Positions 35,910-48,405 of a DNA stretch of 64,000 bases are shown in pieces (within the stretch, counting starts at the first letter, position 1; each line of letters opens with the position of its first letter). The position numbers were made by a program, and so were the translations under genes. Below the pieces are notes generated by a model. The model saw only the letters and a program-made list of their open reading frames with translations, was not told where the DNA came from and did not search any database. The DNA lies in NCBI GenBank assembly GCA_907163345.1, contig CAJQUN010000055.1:3038001-3102000 (forward strand). The letters run 5' to 3'. Source of the DNA: Haberlea rhodopensis (Eukaryota > Streptophyta > Magnoliopsida > Lamiales > Gesneriaceae).

Positions 35910-35963
<54 letters not shown>

Positions 35964-37400
35964 CTTACTATATTATAATGTCTAAGCCCTATATACTAAC
36001 TACTTTGGTATGACAAATTTGAATTTATCAAACTACCCCTTACAATGGTATGTTATGGTTCTTTGTTACATCTTTTGAATTATGATATTAACCAATTTAT
36101 GCATCATGTATACGTATCAATTTGTATGCCTTATATATTACGTTACACACGCAATGTGTGTGCGTCGTCTGTTAGTATATACAATGTTTGAGCAATTTAG
36201 AATAACCACTTTGGCATGGTCATTGTGAAATTTCAAAAATACCCTCCATTTGCTTTAGTAATAGCCATGAGACCATGAGATAAATGATAATATCGGAAGA
36301 TTACCTATTTACTTCCAACTTTATTTCTAATTTTTCACCAGTTTTTTTCCTTCCGAAAAGATATGGACAATTTTTTTTCTTCCCAAAATACCCCTTCCCT
36401 ATTATATTACTAATTTTAAATAAAACATAACATAATAAGTTATAATTTCGAATATTAACTTTAAATAAAAAATACTCAAACTGTATTATATTAAAAAAAA
36501 CACTATACATAAAATTATATTTTATATTAAAAATTTATTTTTGTGCATGCATCGCGTACAAAGATTTATTAATATATATATTATAAATGTGGAGTAGGCT
36601 ATAGAAACTACCATGTCCTCTTGGTATGGCCATACAATTACCAAAATACCCCTAATTGTTTTATTAATCACAAATAATATGTCAACATGCAAAATGGCTT
36701 AAATATCACTGACACTTTAATAATTTCAAATTATCCTAATATACTATATTCTTGAAATTTCTGTATTGCCCTTAATAATTGTCAATTACAATATTATCAT
36801 ATCACATAATATTTATAATTAAATCCCGAAAAAAAGTTAAAAACCAAATTGAAAAAAGACTGTGCAAGCATTCAACGCGCGCTAAGGACAATAGTATATA
36901 TTATGTGTGTGTGTGTTGGGAGTGGGGGGTTGAGGCAATAATGGGGCAATGGACCATTGTGCAGGTTGTGGAAGAGAACCAACATGAAATTGTCGGTTGT
37001 TTTGTGGAGTAAAGTTTGTGTGTCATCACAATCTTATACACCCATAGCCAACTTTTTCGCTTATCAAATTTATGAGCACCATTCTTTAATACTGAGCGAG
37101 CACTCACGGAAAACACCCAAATACACACACACACTCACCGAACAGTGTCTCGAGGGTGTTTTGTGGCTTAGAATCCTTTGGATGGCTGTTGGGAAACACG
37201 CAATCTTCTGGAATATATCACTCTCTCTCTCTCTGATTGAACTAATCAGGGCTATAAAGTATTCAGGTGATGGTTTTGACAGTTTTGTGGGTTTCTACTG
37301 AAACCTCATTTGCTGGTGATGACGGTTGTTTAATAATTTATGGAAAGGTAATATTTTCTAAAGTTAATTTAGTTTAGTTTAATCGATGATTTGTTAGAAT
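35566..37400. other. Intergenic DNA with AT microsatellite and Helitron-like pieces
   Basis: No gene. An (AT)n tract lies at about 35912-35961. A short segment directly after it opens TCTTACTATATTATAATG and runs to a CACACGCAATGTGTGTG hairpin followed by CTGTTAGT (about 35964-36175), like a decayed small Helitron. Two further segments with similar ATTTCAAAAATACCC-type openings follow (about 36190 and 36600). A (CT)n run lies at 37221-37241. Confidence 0.4.
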
Positions 37401-37801
37401 GGGTCCACTTAAGTGTTGTACATGTCCGAATTTAGAATAATTTTCAAGATTCTCGGGTTAATTATTGCTTCTTTGGATTATCTTGAAATAAAGCCCATTT
37501 GGGGTCAATTCATCTTTATCCCTGTGCTTCTTCTCTTGCTTACGTATTGGGAATAGGGTTGAGAGTTGGTAAAATGGAGTGGTGGGGTTAGCACTCAAAA
37601 AGGTCCAAATCAAAAGAAGAGAAAGGCAAAAACCCCATGGATTATCATCTTGATTATCATAAAGAAAAGCAAAATATTAGAGGGATTAATCAGGTTATTT
37701 AACAGAAAACAGCACGAGATTTGATTATGCTAATGGTTATTTAGAAGGGATTAACAAGAAAATCTTGTACAAGACGGGATTTTTCAAGAAAGATTTCATT
37801 A
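37401..37801 (+). promoter_or_regulatory. Upstream region and probable 5' UTR of the ZHD gene
   Basis: An AT-rich leader with purine-rich tracts (AAAAGAAGAGAAAGGCAAAA near 37612-37631) directly before the ATG. No unambiguous TATA box was picked. Called only from its position. Confidence 0.35.
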
Positions 37802-38833
37802 ATGGAACGCCGAGGTCAAGCAAGGGATGTGCTAGGGATTCAAAACTCTATGAACTATATTCCTCCGCCGACCAACCAAGAATCACCGGTGAAGCTGCCT
37901 CTTGCTCCTTTGATTGCCACTTCAGCTGATAGAAGAGGAAATGCAACGGTTTCTACCCGCCGTGGGAGTTCCATTTTCAGCCCTACCCAAATCTTGGATC
38001 ACAAGAACCATCCTCCACATCCTCTGGGACAGAAAGAGCCCATCCCAAATCCAGATCCGGCTCCCACAGCCGCCACAACGGCTGGTGGATCATCAAATTC
38101 AAACGCTCCAGCAAATCAGCCCCAAGAATACCCGCCACCACCACCACCACCGGCTGCAGCGACAGCAATAGTGGATGCCGATGCTAATTGTAGCAATACT
38201 TCCTCAATTATGTATAGAGAATGCCTCAAGAATCATGCCGCAGGCATGGGTGGACATATAGTGGATGGATGCGGAGAATTCATGGCCAGTGGAGAAGAGG
38301 GCACCCTGGAAGCGCTGAGATGCGCCGCCTGTGATTGCCACCGTAATTTTCATTGGAAAGAAGTCAAAGGCGAGCCGCCGCATCAACCCTATATTTACTA
38401 TCCTTATAACCCCAACTCCGGCAACAATATCCACCGGCCCAACCCATTATTTCACAACCTAAACACCCCACGAGGCCACCAGCAAAATCATCACAAACAC
38501 TCCACACCCCCCACAATGGTAAATTTCGGGAGAAACGGGGGAGGCACGGCGGCGGAGTCATCCAGCGAGGATCTCAACATGTTCCACTCCGGCAGCGGCG
38601 GACATGCATCGATGCAGCCGTCGATTTCAGGGTCCAAGAAGAGGTTCCGTACAAAATTCAGTCAAGAACAGAAGGATCGAATGCATGAATTCGCAGAAAA
38701 ACTGGGGTGGAGATTTCAGAAACAAGATGATCAAGAAATTCAACAATTTTGCAGTGAAGTTGGGGTCCAGAGGCAAGTTTTCAAAGTGTGGATGCACAAC
38801 AACAAACAATCCATGAAAAAGAAGCAAGTCTAA
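37802..38833 (+). CDS. ZF-HD homeodomain transcription factor (ZHD family)
   Basis: An intact, intronless 343-residue plant-specific transcription factor, expected to be nuclear. The N-terminal 136 residues are low-complexity and proline-rich (a seven-proline run near residue 110). Residues 137-190 form the ZF-HD dimerisation domain, starting MYRECLKNHAAGMGGHIVDG with its conserved Cys/His set (C-AACDCHRNFHW). Residues about 279-338 are the homeodomain (KKRFRTKFSQEQKDRMHEFA...) with recognition helix VFKVWMHNNK; the protein ends KKKQV. The ATG is the first in frame after a long purine-rich leader. Single-exon structure and this domain order are typical of the family. I cannot assign the subfamily member. 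It is the best-preserved host gene in the window. Confidence 0.97.
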   Translation: MERRGQARDVLGIQNSMNYIPPPTNQESPVKLPLAPLIATSADRRGNATVSTRRGSSIFSPTQILDHKNHPPHPLGQKEPIPNPDPAPTAATTAGGSSNSNAPANQPQEYPPPPPPPAAATAIVDADANCSNTSSIMYRECLKNHAAGMGGHIVDGCGEFMASGEEGTLEALRCAACDCHRNFHWKEVKGEPPHQPYIYYPYNPNSGNNIHRPNPLFHNLNTPRGHQQNHHKHSTPPTMVNFGRNGGGTAAESSSEDLNMFHSGSGGHASMQPSISGSKKRFRTKFSQEQKDRMHEFAEKLGWRFQKQDDQEIQQFCSEVGVQRQVFKVWMHNNKQSMKKKQV

Positions 38834-39778
38834 GTTTTCAAGGCAGAAAATTTTCAGGATCCCATTTGACAAGTCCGAGGAATTTTCGATTAGGTGAGTC
38901 ACATGATGAGATTTTTGTGCTTGTTTATCATCATTTAATGTAGAAAAAAATTGATTAGTTAGTTTCTCGGATGGGTTAGTTAAGAACCAAACCTTAATTT
39001 GATCATCCAAAATCTGAGACTTCCAATCCCCCCGTGCCACATCTGGAAATTCCCTAATATTCTGGCTAGACGCTATAGTAGGTCCTAATCAACAAATTAA
39101 TTCTTGCAAAGCCAGAAGGTTAACTTGTAATGGCATGCAATCTTAATTATGTTGTTATGTTGTCGGCAGTTAGCTAATTATCTGATAAGTACCAGAATTA
39201 TACCATACTTAAACTTCATTTAATTGGGTTTTGTTAATTATTTTGTATTTTATATTTTATGGCATATGATATTCCCATATATACATGAATTGTCGTATGC
39301 TACTTTTTTTTTTTACGGGAGCTAAATATTTTGCCAACTCGAGTGCACCTAGTATACTATTTTGATTTATACGTATACATATATTAATGAATGAATGTCT
39401 TTAGCTTGCTTCACTACAGTTATGTGGAGCACATGAAACATTCGATGTTCTAAAATATGTACCGGTTTGTTTTTTTGAGTAGGGTTGGGACAAATATATT
39501 TTTATTCAAACTATTTGAACTTGAGTATCGTTTAAAGTGGATTCATATGACAAACCATTTAGGCCAGAGTTGTCGCCCCTAAATGTCATCTATAGGTATT
39601 ATGTTAAAAGATTTTTTTACATAATAAATAAGAAATAAAATTTCAAGAATATAGTAAAGATGACTAACAAAATAATGTGAGTTAAGCAGCTTGATTCTCT
39701 TTAATCATAATTTCTCTTGAATCTCTATTCAATCTTAATATTTTTAAATATTAAGGCTGTGATCTCACAAGTAGGAGG

Positions 39779-39854
<76 letters not shown>

Positions 39855-40429
39855 GAGTAGGTCAAAGGATAAGCTTTTGGGCAACACCGTGTCAGAATAT
39901 GAATGCCATTGGCATATAACCCTATATTGTGTGCAGTTGGCGGAAATATTTGTACATTTATACCAATTTAACATTAAAATATATTATTTTTAAATAATTA
40001 GTATATCAATTATTTTAGATCAATCATATTGAATTACGAGAGCAATTTAATATTAAAATATATTATTGGATTGACTTTCATACTCGATCTGTACAAGCAT
40101 TTTCCGGTGGTTGGATTTCTTTTCTCAGTTTCTTGGTAGCCTTTAAGGAGGAGTAAATTCTATATCCTATTCTGTATCTACTCGTACGTTTGGAGGTTAT
40201 CATTGAAGTTTCTATTATGACTGGAATTATTTAATGGCTTCAACTATAACTGCAAACTTGTGAGGTGAAGTTTTATATGTGCATTTAATTCCATTACCGA
40301 TCACTTTGTATCAGGAGTCAAAGTATCTAGAAGATTGTAAGAAATATTAATTAGAGCTTTTAATTTGGGAATTATTGGTAGGATACCTGTAGGTTTTTTC
40401 TTAAATAATTTAAAAAAAAAACCAAAAAA
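38834..40429. other. 3' flank of ZHD and intergenic DNA
   Basis: The first few hundred bases are presumably 3' UTR. The rest is AT-rich without a gene. A pure (TA)n microsatellite fills about 39779-39850. Confidence 0.55.
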
Positions 40430-41753
40430 TTTCAAAAATAACGTGAGTAGGGATCATTACATAACTAATTGGAAACGCCACTGTGAGTGGCGGACGGAGC
40501 AATTTTCTGCAGCGTCCGCCACTATACTTGGTTGAACATGCAGAAAATTCCACCCCTGCATGTTGACCATATATTTTGCCTATAAAACTAAGCATCTATC
40601 TCGTATGTCTTTCATTAATCGCAACTCCAATTAAATCTTTTTCCAATTCTTCTCTCCCATCATCTCATAAATTTTCAGTTTTGCAAATTTCTAAAAACAA
40701 ATTTCTAACACGCACTCAACTTGGATGCATAGGCAAATGCTTCTTCCAAATGGATAGTATTGGGGTGCTCCGTATTTGGTGGCGATGTTATTATTGGGAA
40801 CAGATCGGTCGAATATAGCATCTCACCCATTAGACCGATTCAAATATCACCATTTATTACTTTGTTGGAGTTGGTTTAACTAGTGCATATAAAATTAAAC
40901 ATCGACTAATGAAGTTTACTGTCAAATTGTCAACCAAATATTCATTCATCGAGAAATCGTATTGGAGTGAAGTACACATGAACATTGTAGATGACAACGA
41001 CGTAGAGTTTATAATAGAATGTCAAATATGAAGATGTTGCATTTGTATGTCGAAAGAGAGCCAACTAGCCATGATATTGGTTTTGATGAACTAGAATCAT
41101 ACATTCCACATATTACTGAAGGATTGAGCAATATAGGGTTCAATGACCAACCTGAAACTTCTACATACTGGTGTTTGAGCAACATCAAGATTATTCCTAT
41201 TTCGAGCATGGAAGTGGATCTTGGTATCAATATATCACCGGCCCGTCCGAAAAAATCCTACATATTGGCTGAATACAACACATGGTTGGGGCTTAAATAT
41301 AGGAGCCAGTAACACATGATGCCTTTGATGTAGATGTTGGTGGTTCGGAGCATACAACTGTGTTGTCATCATCTGGAGGGCCAGTAACACATGATGTAAT
41401 TGGAGATAGTCATCGTGATGTTTGACAGTGAACCTGACATTTCATCGGGCAAGTCTAGAGAACATGTAACGATGAAGATGAGATGCATACGACGAAGATG
41501 AGAATATGCATACATGTCTCAATGAGTACACGTCATCTTGTGAACCACCTCGTGACACGATAGATAGGCAAGACACATTATTCCGCCAAGCACGAATGGA
41601 ATGGCACAAAGCAATGTAAGAGGAGCAGCTTCCTGATTCTATTGGTGTACCTTCTGGATCGCGAACAAGATATTATAACACAGAGAGATGAGAGCTATCC
41701 ATTAACATGATTTTTAAGAATAAGAAATATTTGATTACATCTGTGAAAGATTA

Positions 41754-42985
41754 TGTTGAGCCTTAAACATATTGTGAGTTTAATGCTTAATTTATCTCCG
41801 AATTATTTAGGAGTTTTGATGATCAACAAAACTTGTGTTTGTTATACTAATGTGTCTACTTAGTGTACATGTTTAATGGTTGAAAAGTGGATTGATTGAA
41901 GGAAATCAAATGTGCAAGGCAAAGGACAGATAGCCCCAGCGATGGTGACCATCGCCCAAGGCGATGGCTGTCTTTCGAGACTTCGCCACGCACATCGACT
42001 GAAGCGACGCCGAGGCCCGCGCGCAGGGCGAGTTCGCCTGAGGCGATGTCTTGAACGTGAGGCGATGTGTGCATCGTTTGAGGCGATGAATTTTTCTGAA
42101 CAACCGAAGCTACGGCATTGATTTTTGGTGGTGATCGTCTGAGGCGATCTGTGACAATTGGCGACCGTTGGAGCGCAGCGATGGTGATCACCCGAGGCGA
42201 TGTCCGAGGCGATCTTGGAGTGATTCAAGCCTTAAGTGTAGCAACGGCTAGTGGGAGCCTTGGGGGCCTTCTACACTATAAATATGGATATTTTGGAGCA
42301 TTTTTAAGACAAGAAACAAGAGTATAAACTACAAGAAAATTGTGTTCCATCATATTCTATCTAGCACTGTAAACTTCATACATTTGTGTTGTATTGGAGT
42401 TTGTGATTCATTTCTTGTGAGAGTTCTTGTGTTCTTCATGTTGTTACACCGTGAAGGTGGTAATTGATTTATTGTAAGGTCCTCCAACACCGACGCAAGT
42501 TGAAAATTGTAAAAGTCATCAACAAGTGAAGTTGGTGCAAGTGTGTGACTATCCTTGGAGTCCTTAAGGCCAAGAAGATTCGTGAAGAGTGTGGGTAACT
42601 CGGGAAGAGTTGTGTGTGGCTATCCTTGGAGCCCTTAAGGCCAAGAAGACTCGTGAAGAGTGTGTTGCTCGTGAAGAGCTGTTTTACTAGGGTGTGTTGT
42701 GGCTAACTTGGAGCCCTTAAGGCCAAGATCATCTTCGTTCTAGTGGAACCTCGGTTAAACGTTTTCTAACCGGGAAGAGGAGACGTAGGCGATTCATCGC
42801 CGAACTTCTATAAAAAATTCTCGTGTTCTTTATCTTTATTTAAATTACGCATTTATTTATTTCTTCATTTTATTTATTTGTGACATCAAGTCTTCCACAG
42901 CGCAAACTCGACTTATTTGCAAATTCATTTTAAAACGCTAAAGTAGCCAAGGAACTTCATTCACCACCCCTCTTCGATTCCAACA
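41754..42985 (+). repeat. 5' LTR of the gag-only copia element
   Basis: TGTTGAG...TTCCAACA. GGCGATGG/CCATCGCC palindromic units (about 41930-42215) lie just upstream of a TATA box CTATAAATA (42276-42284). The 3' portion has direct repeats of GGCTATCCTTGGAGCCCTTAAG-like units; each stretch given here is the consensus start only. Confidence 0.87.
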
Positions 42986-43032
42986 AGTGGTATCAGAGCC
43001 ATTTGATTTTTGTTATAAATCAAACATTTTCT

Positions 43033-44004
43033 ATGGCTAATCTAGCAAATGAGTTTGATCAAGGTCAATCGACAAATCGACATCCGCTCTTCACGGGTGA
43101 TAACTACGGATATTGGAAAAATAGAATTTCTCTATACATCCAATCCGTAGATTATGACCTATGGAAAATCATTGTAAAAGGTCCACACATTCCTTTAAAG
43201 GAAGTTGGAGGAATAAGTATTCCCAAAGAAATGGACGATTTTACAAGAGCGGATATGATTTTAATTTCTCAAAATGCTGAAGCTATTAATATTTTACATT
43301 GTGCTTTAGATATGAAGGAGTACAACTGGATCTCGATGTGCTCAACTGCAAAGGAAATTTGGGACAAATTGCAAATTTGTCATGATGGCACAAATCAAGT
43401 GAAGGAGACAAAGATAGATCTACTACAACTCAACGAAACATTTGAGATGGAATTCGGAGATGACGTTGACTCCATGTTTAGAAGGTTCACCCAAATCATA
43501 AATGAGCTTGCACAACTTGGTGAGAAGTACCCTCCAAAGCAAATATGGAGAAGAGCACTTAGAGCCTTAGCACAAGAATGGGATGCCAAGAGAACGGCCA
43601 TCATCGAATCCAACAAAGGAGAAAGTGCATCATATGATCTTGATGAACTTCATTGTGCCTTTGTGACCGATGAGCTTGAAGTGTCAACCCGGAAGGGAAT
43701 AAATGAGGATAATAGATCCATAAGAAATGGGATAGCCTTGGTCGGGAGGAAAGATCAATCCGATGATGAAGATGATGAAGAGATGATCTTGTTCACAAGA
43801 AAGTTCAAGAAATTCTTCAACAAACACAACAAGCCAAAGACCTCCGGTGCCACCAAACATGATTCAAAACAAGAGGTAACATGCTATAATTGTCAAGATA
43901 AAGGTCATTATGCTAATAAATGTCCTAGGAAGAAGAATGGGGATAAAGGGAAGAAGAAAGCTCTAATAGCCACATGGAATGATAGTGACTTCGATGAAGA
44001 ATAA
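43033..44004 (+). CDS. copia gag with zinc knuckle
   Basis: ATG 43033 (MANLANEFDQGQ). A DUF4219/UBN2-type gag (RHPLFTGDNYGYWKNRISLY), then an acidic linker and a CCHC knuckle CYNCQDKGHYANKC. TAA at 44002-44004 ends the frame. The sequence beyond (NLCLMAKDDANDEEEE) still looks like gag, so a premature stop is likely. Confidence 0.85.
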   Translation: MANLANEFDQGQSTNRHPLFTGDNYGYWKNRISLYIQSVDYDLWKIIVKGPHIPLKEVGGISIPKEMDDFTRADMILISQNAEAINILHCALDMKEYNWISMCSTAKEIWDKLQICHDGTNQVKETKIDLLQLNETFEMEFGDDVDSMFRRFTQIINELAQLGEKYPPKQIWRRALRALAQEWDAKRTAIIESNKGESASYDLDELHCAFVTDELEVSTRKGINEDNRSIRNGIALVGRKDQSDDEDDEEMILFTRKFKKFFNKHNKPKTSGATKHDSKQEVTCYNCQDKGHYANKCPRKKNGDKGKKKALIATWNDSDFDEE

Positions 44005-44437
44005 GCAACAAACCTTTGCCTCATGGCCAAAGATGACGCAAATGACGAAGAAGAGGAAAGCAACGATGAGGTACCATCTTTTGATGAATTATTAGATTCC
44101 TATCATGAGCTTTATTGATGTTCTTGGCAAAACCAAGATGAGTAACAAATTACTCAAACTTGAGATAACCAAGAGAGATGAAGCAAACAATTCATTGAAA
44201 GATGAATTAAGTTCTTTGAAGAAATCTTTTTGCAAGTTTAGTGATAGTAGTTTAAAGATTAATGAATTGCTTGGCTTACAACGTTGTAGCTTTGATAAAG
44301 CCGGACTAGGCTTTTCAAGCAAATCTAAAACATTATCAAGCTTGTTGGCTAAAGCTAAGCATAATTCTCCTACTTGCACTTATTGTTGTAAAGATGGTCA
44401 TACAAAGAATAAATGTATATTTGTTAAAATCCAATAG
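44005..44437 (+). pseudogene. Downstream gag extension with second zinc knuckle
   Basis: After the TAA, reading continues NLCLMAKDDANDEEEE...FDELLDSYHELY. A frameshift near 44115 leads into a coiled-coil stretch (KLLKLEITKRDEANNSLKDE) and a second knuckle CTYCCKDGHTKNKC. This two-knuckle layout is common in large plant copia gags. Pol should follow but is missing. Confidence 0.65.
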
Positions 44438-45445
44438 CAATCTAACAAAAGGTGGAAATGGATTCCAAAGGCATTGATGAAAGCTAACCCACAAGGACCC
44501 AAAAATCAAATAGGTACCAAAGATCCTCCAATTGTTAATTTGTTTTGTAGGAACAACAAAGAAATTGAGGATGAAGGCACTAGCACCTCAAGGGAGAAAA
44601 TCATATTATGCACCACAATAGAAGAACACGAGGTATATGACCAATGACAAGAACGTACTCTTGTCATCAAAGGTAAATTTATTTTGTGCATTTAAAAAGA
44701 GCAATTCAAAATTTCATTGGCACAAATTAATTGTGACCAATAAATAATGAAGCTCAATATTCATTGATAGTAAAATGCATTTTCCCTTAGCATATGCACA
44801 TATAAATTTTGATGCATGATTTATACATGATCTCTTTATGGTATATATCTTGATGTGCCTTGAGTTCAAATTTGAATATGCAATGTGAAAATGTGAAATT
44901 ATGTGATTAAGCATGCTATAATTGTTTGGATGCTCAATCTTTGATATAAAGCTATCATAACCTTAATAATTTTATTAACTTATCTAATGATGCATTGAGA
45001 GTTTTAATGTCTATTGGGCATGAGTGCATGAACATATGCACATTTTGCACATTTTGAATTCATTGTTGATTGCCTTAAACGCATGTTTGTTTTCCTCTAA
45101 ATGATTTAATCTTATGCTTGTTATGGCTAGTACATGCTTGATGAGGAACATGTGTAAATTGTTAAAATATGGCTATGTGTCAACATATACTTGTGATATG
45201 ATTATTCGAATTTTGTGCTTTTTGATTATCACAAAAAGGGGGAGAATTTTGTGATAAACTTGAAGCTTAATATGTGCATAATTTGAGGGTGAGAGTTTTT
45301 GTATGCATGGTTTGAGGGTGAGAGTTTTAGTATCATTCTTTACTTGGTAAAACTTGTATGTGCTGTGCAATTGTTAAGGGGGAGTCTTGTTTACTCACAT
45401 TTCATGCATATTACATATTCAAGTTTATCAAGTTTTGTATCATCA
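44438..45445. other. Non-coding remainder of the gag-only copia interior
   Basis: No pol sequence survives. The AT-rich spacer holds direct repeats of a GAGGGTGAGAGTTTT unit (45285 and 45313) and two PPT-like purine tracts. Confidence 0.6.
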
Positions 45446-45458
45446 AAAAGGGGGAGAT

Positions 45459-46701
45459 TGTTGAGCCTTAAACGCATTGTTGAGTTTAATGCTTAATTTA
45501 TCTCCGAATTATTTATGAGTTTTGATGATCAACAAAACTTATGTTTGTTATACTAATGTGTCTTCTTAGTGTACATGTTTAATGGTTGAAAAGTGGATTG
45601 ATTGAAGGCAATCAAATGTGCAAGGCATAGGGCAGATCGCCCCAGGCGATGGTGACCATCGCCCCAGGCGATGGCTGCCTTTCGAGACTTCGCCACGCAC
45701 ATCGACTGAAGCGACGCCGAGGCCCGCGCGCAGGGCGAGTTCGCCTGAGGCGATGTCTTGAACGCCTGAGGCGATGGGTGCATCGTTTGAGGCGATGAAT
45801 TTTTCTGAGCAACCGAAGCTACGACATTGATTTTTGGTGGTGATCTCCTGAGGCGATCTGTGACAATTGGCGACCGTTGAAGCGCGGCGATGGTGATCGC
45901 CCGAGGCGATGTCCGAGGCGATCTTGGAGTGATTCAAGCCTTCAGTATAGCAACGGCTAATAGGAGCTTTGGGGGCCTTCTACACTATAAATATGGATTT
46001 GTGGAGCATTTTGAAGATAAGAAACAAGAGTATAAACTACAAGAAAGTTTTGTTCAATCATATTCTATCTAGCATTGCAAACTTCATACATTTGTGTTGT
46101 ATTGGAGTTTGTGATTCATTTCTTGTGAGAGTTCTTGTGTTCTTCGTGTTGTTACACCGTGAAGGTGGTAATTGATTTATTGTAAGGTCCTCCAACACCG
46201 ACACAAGTTGGAAATTGTAAAAGTCATCAACAAGTGAAGTTGGTGCAAGTGTGTGGCTATCCTTGGAGCCCTTAAGGCCAAGAAGACTCGTGAATAGTGT
46301 GGGTAACTCGGGAAGAGTTGTGTGTGGCTATCCTTGGAGCCCTTAAGGCCAAGAAGACTCGTGAAGAGTGTGTTGCTCGTGAAGAGCTGTTTTACTCGGG
46401 AAGAGTGTGTTGTGGCTAACTTGGAGCCCTTAAGGCCAAGATCATTTTCGTTCTAGTGGAACCTCGGTTAAACGTTTTCTAACCGGGAAGAGGAGACGTA
46501 GGCGATTCATCGCCGAACTTCTATAACAAATTCGCGTGTTCTTTATCTTTATTTAAATTACGCATTTATTTATTTCTTCATTTTATTTATTTGTCGATTG
46601 ACACCAAGTCTTCCGCAGCGCAAACTCGACTTATTTGCAAATTCATTTTAAAACACTAAAGTAGCCAAGGAACCTCATTCACCTCCTCTTCGGTTCCAAC
46701 A
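45459..46701 (+). repeat. 3' LTR of the gag-only copia element
   Basis: The partner of 41754-42985, with scattered substitutions and small indels, including an extra CCTGAGGCGATG unit near 45764. The same U3 palindromes lie at about 45635-45925. Confidence 0.87.
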
Positions 46702-46882
46702 GAATACTTCGTTAGAGTTGCCACACGTAAGTATAGTGTTGTGGAGAGCACACATACTTTATGTAAATTGTGGAGCAAAAACAATTCTCCTACTGTCAGA
46801 TATCGATGGGTGTCTTCTAGCTTCTTTCAAGTCCAAGATAGGTTATTTGAAATTAACGAATTAACGAGATATGGTGGACCTC

Positions 46883-48405
46883 TGATCGCTTTTATTTTAA
46901 ACAGTTATTTTCAGTGTAGCGATTTATGTACCGCAAGTGCACGGTGTCAAGTTTTAATATAATGGTTTAAGAGTAAGGAGTGTCGTACCCACAGGGACTA
47001 GTAGCAATTACCAAGTTCGATTAGAATTACCATATTTAACCTACGATTATGGAATGATTATTAAACTAAATTGACTTAAGCACAAAAATCAACCTAAACA
47101 GCAGTGATGAATAATTGAAGAGAATTTATAAACGAATTATCAAGACGTCGGTTCACCCATGTAATCCCCCAAAAGTTGTCTATTAATTAAGATTCAATGT
47201 TCTATGTTCTAGGGTGACGAGTTTTCCTATTTCATTCGTTATACCTTGGTCCGGTTATAACAAGTCTAGCATTGACCTACAATAAATCACTCCCGTGTCT
47301 TTATTGAATGATTAATACCGAAAAACGCTTTGTGAAAACTACTAGCCTTCGATTTTGGTAAATCTATTGCTATCACACGTGTGCTAGATTTTACTTGGTC
47401 CGTCTCAACCTAAAACCCACGGCCTAATTTACTACGTCGTATCGTAATCTCCTATGGTCAATTCAATTACGATTACCAATATCATGCAAAAGGTAGCTAA
47501 TCTTTTACAAGCATTAACAACATAAATTATGCGCAAAGATCATAGAAATTAAATCGAAACCGTTAATTAACTCAAGGGTTCAAACATGGGATCCCCTATG
47601 TCTTGACAAAGAATTTAGCCAACAACCATAATCAAATTATAATGCATAAACATGTCTTTAAACAAATTCAACATCAAAATCTGATATAAAAATTAATAAG
47701 TTCAGAAATACTAAGATAACGAGGATGTCGCTCCGTGCGTCGCTCCGTTCTTTCGTTCCTTGCGTTGCTCTTGCTCTTCAATCAATTATGGTGGTGCTTT
47801 GGATGGAGGAGAGGCTGCTAGGTCTGTGTAAAAGTGGGCAAAAGTCCCTTCCAAATCGTCCCTTAGTCTGATATATAGGGTTAACATAGGTGGGAAGGAG
47901 TCCCCTTTGAACCAAACATGGAAAGTCTTTATTTTTCCTAAAACTCTTATTCCGCGATCGATCTTTGTTATTCCGCGATCGATCTTCATTCTCTACTGGA
48001 CGTGATAACCAAAATAAACCAATCCGCGATCGATCTTCGTTCCCTCGCGATTGATCGCGAGTCCTCACTGTATAGTGGCGATCGATCGCGAGTTCTCACC
48101 GATCGATCGCCAATGTTTCTGTTCAGCATAATTTTTTAAAGCTCGGCGATCGATCGCGATGTCATTGCCGATCGATCGCGAGCTGTACAAAATTCAAACT
48201 TTGATATTTCAGTCCATTTTCTCACGTCTTCGCTCGGTTTGGTCCTTCTTCAACATTATTAGCTTATTTCCTCCACTTTTATCCCATTAGACCTAGATTC
48301 CTGAAATACACAAAAATATACCAAAAAGCGTAAAATCATCCAGGAATCAATACGAAAATCAATACAAAAACATAGCAAAATAAGTGTAAAATTCACACTT
48401 ATCAA
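46883..48405 (-). mobile_element. Solo LTR of the Athila/Tat-like family
   Basis: 1523 bp, TGATCGC...CTTATCA on +, with perfect TSD ACCTC (46878-46882, 48406-48410). Same family as 23220-24752. GCGATCGATCGC palindromes lie at about 47950-48185, and a TATA-like block lies near 47869-47880 in the minus orientation. Confidence 0.92.

Larger units (their letters stand above)
41754..46701 (+). mobile_element. Gag-only (non-autonomous) Ty1/copia element
   Basis: 4948 bp. 5' LTR 41754-42985 (1232 bp), PBS TGGTATCAGAGCC 42988-43000, gag, PPT (AAAAGGGGGAGAT, 45446-45458), 3' LTR 45459-46701 (1243 bp). The flanking pentamers GATTA and GAATA differ by one base and probably represent a diverged TSD. There is no protease, integrase or RT. 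A second PPT-like AAAAAGGGGGAGAATTTTG lies at 45234-45252. Confidence 0.9.

Noticed and set aside
35912..35961. Scaffold attachment or origin-like element from the AT tract
   Set aside because: A pure AT dinucleotide run is adequately explained as a microsatellite; nothing else supports a special role.
37983..39040. Additional open frames around the ZHD gene on both strands
   Set aside because: They overlap the intact ZF-HD coding region, have no family motifs, and several lack an ATG start.
41860..42228. Arg-rich open frames on both strands of the copia LTRs (also 45566-45937)
   Set aside because: Produced by GC-rich GGCGATGG palindromes in U3; present in both LTRs with frame differences and no family signature.
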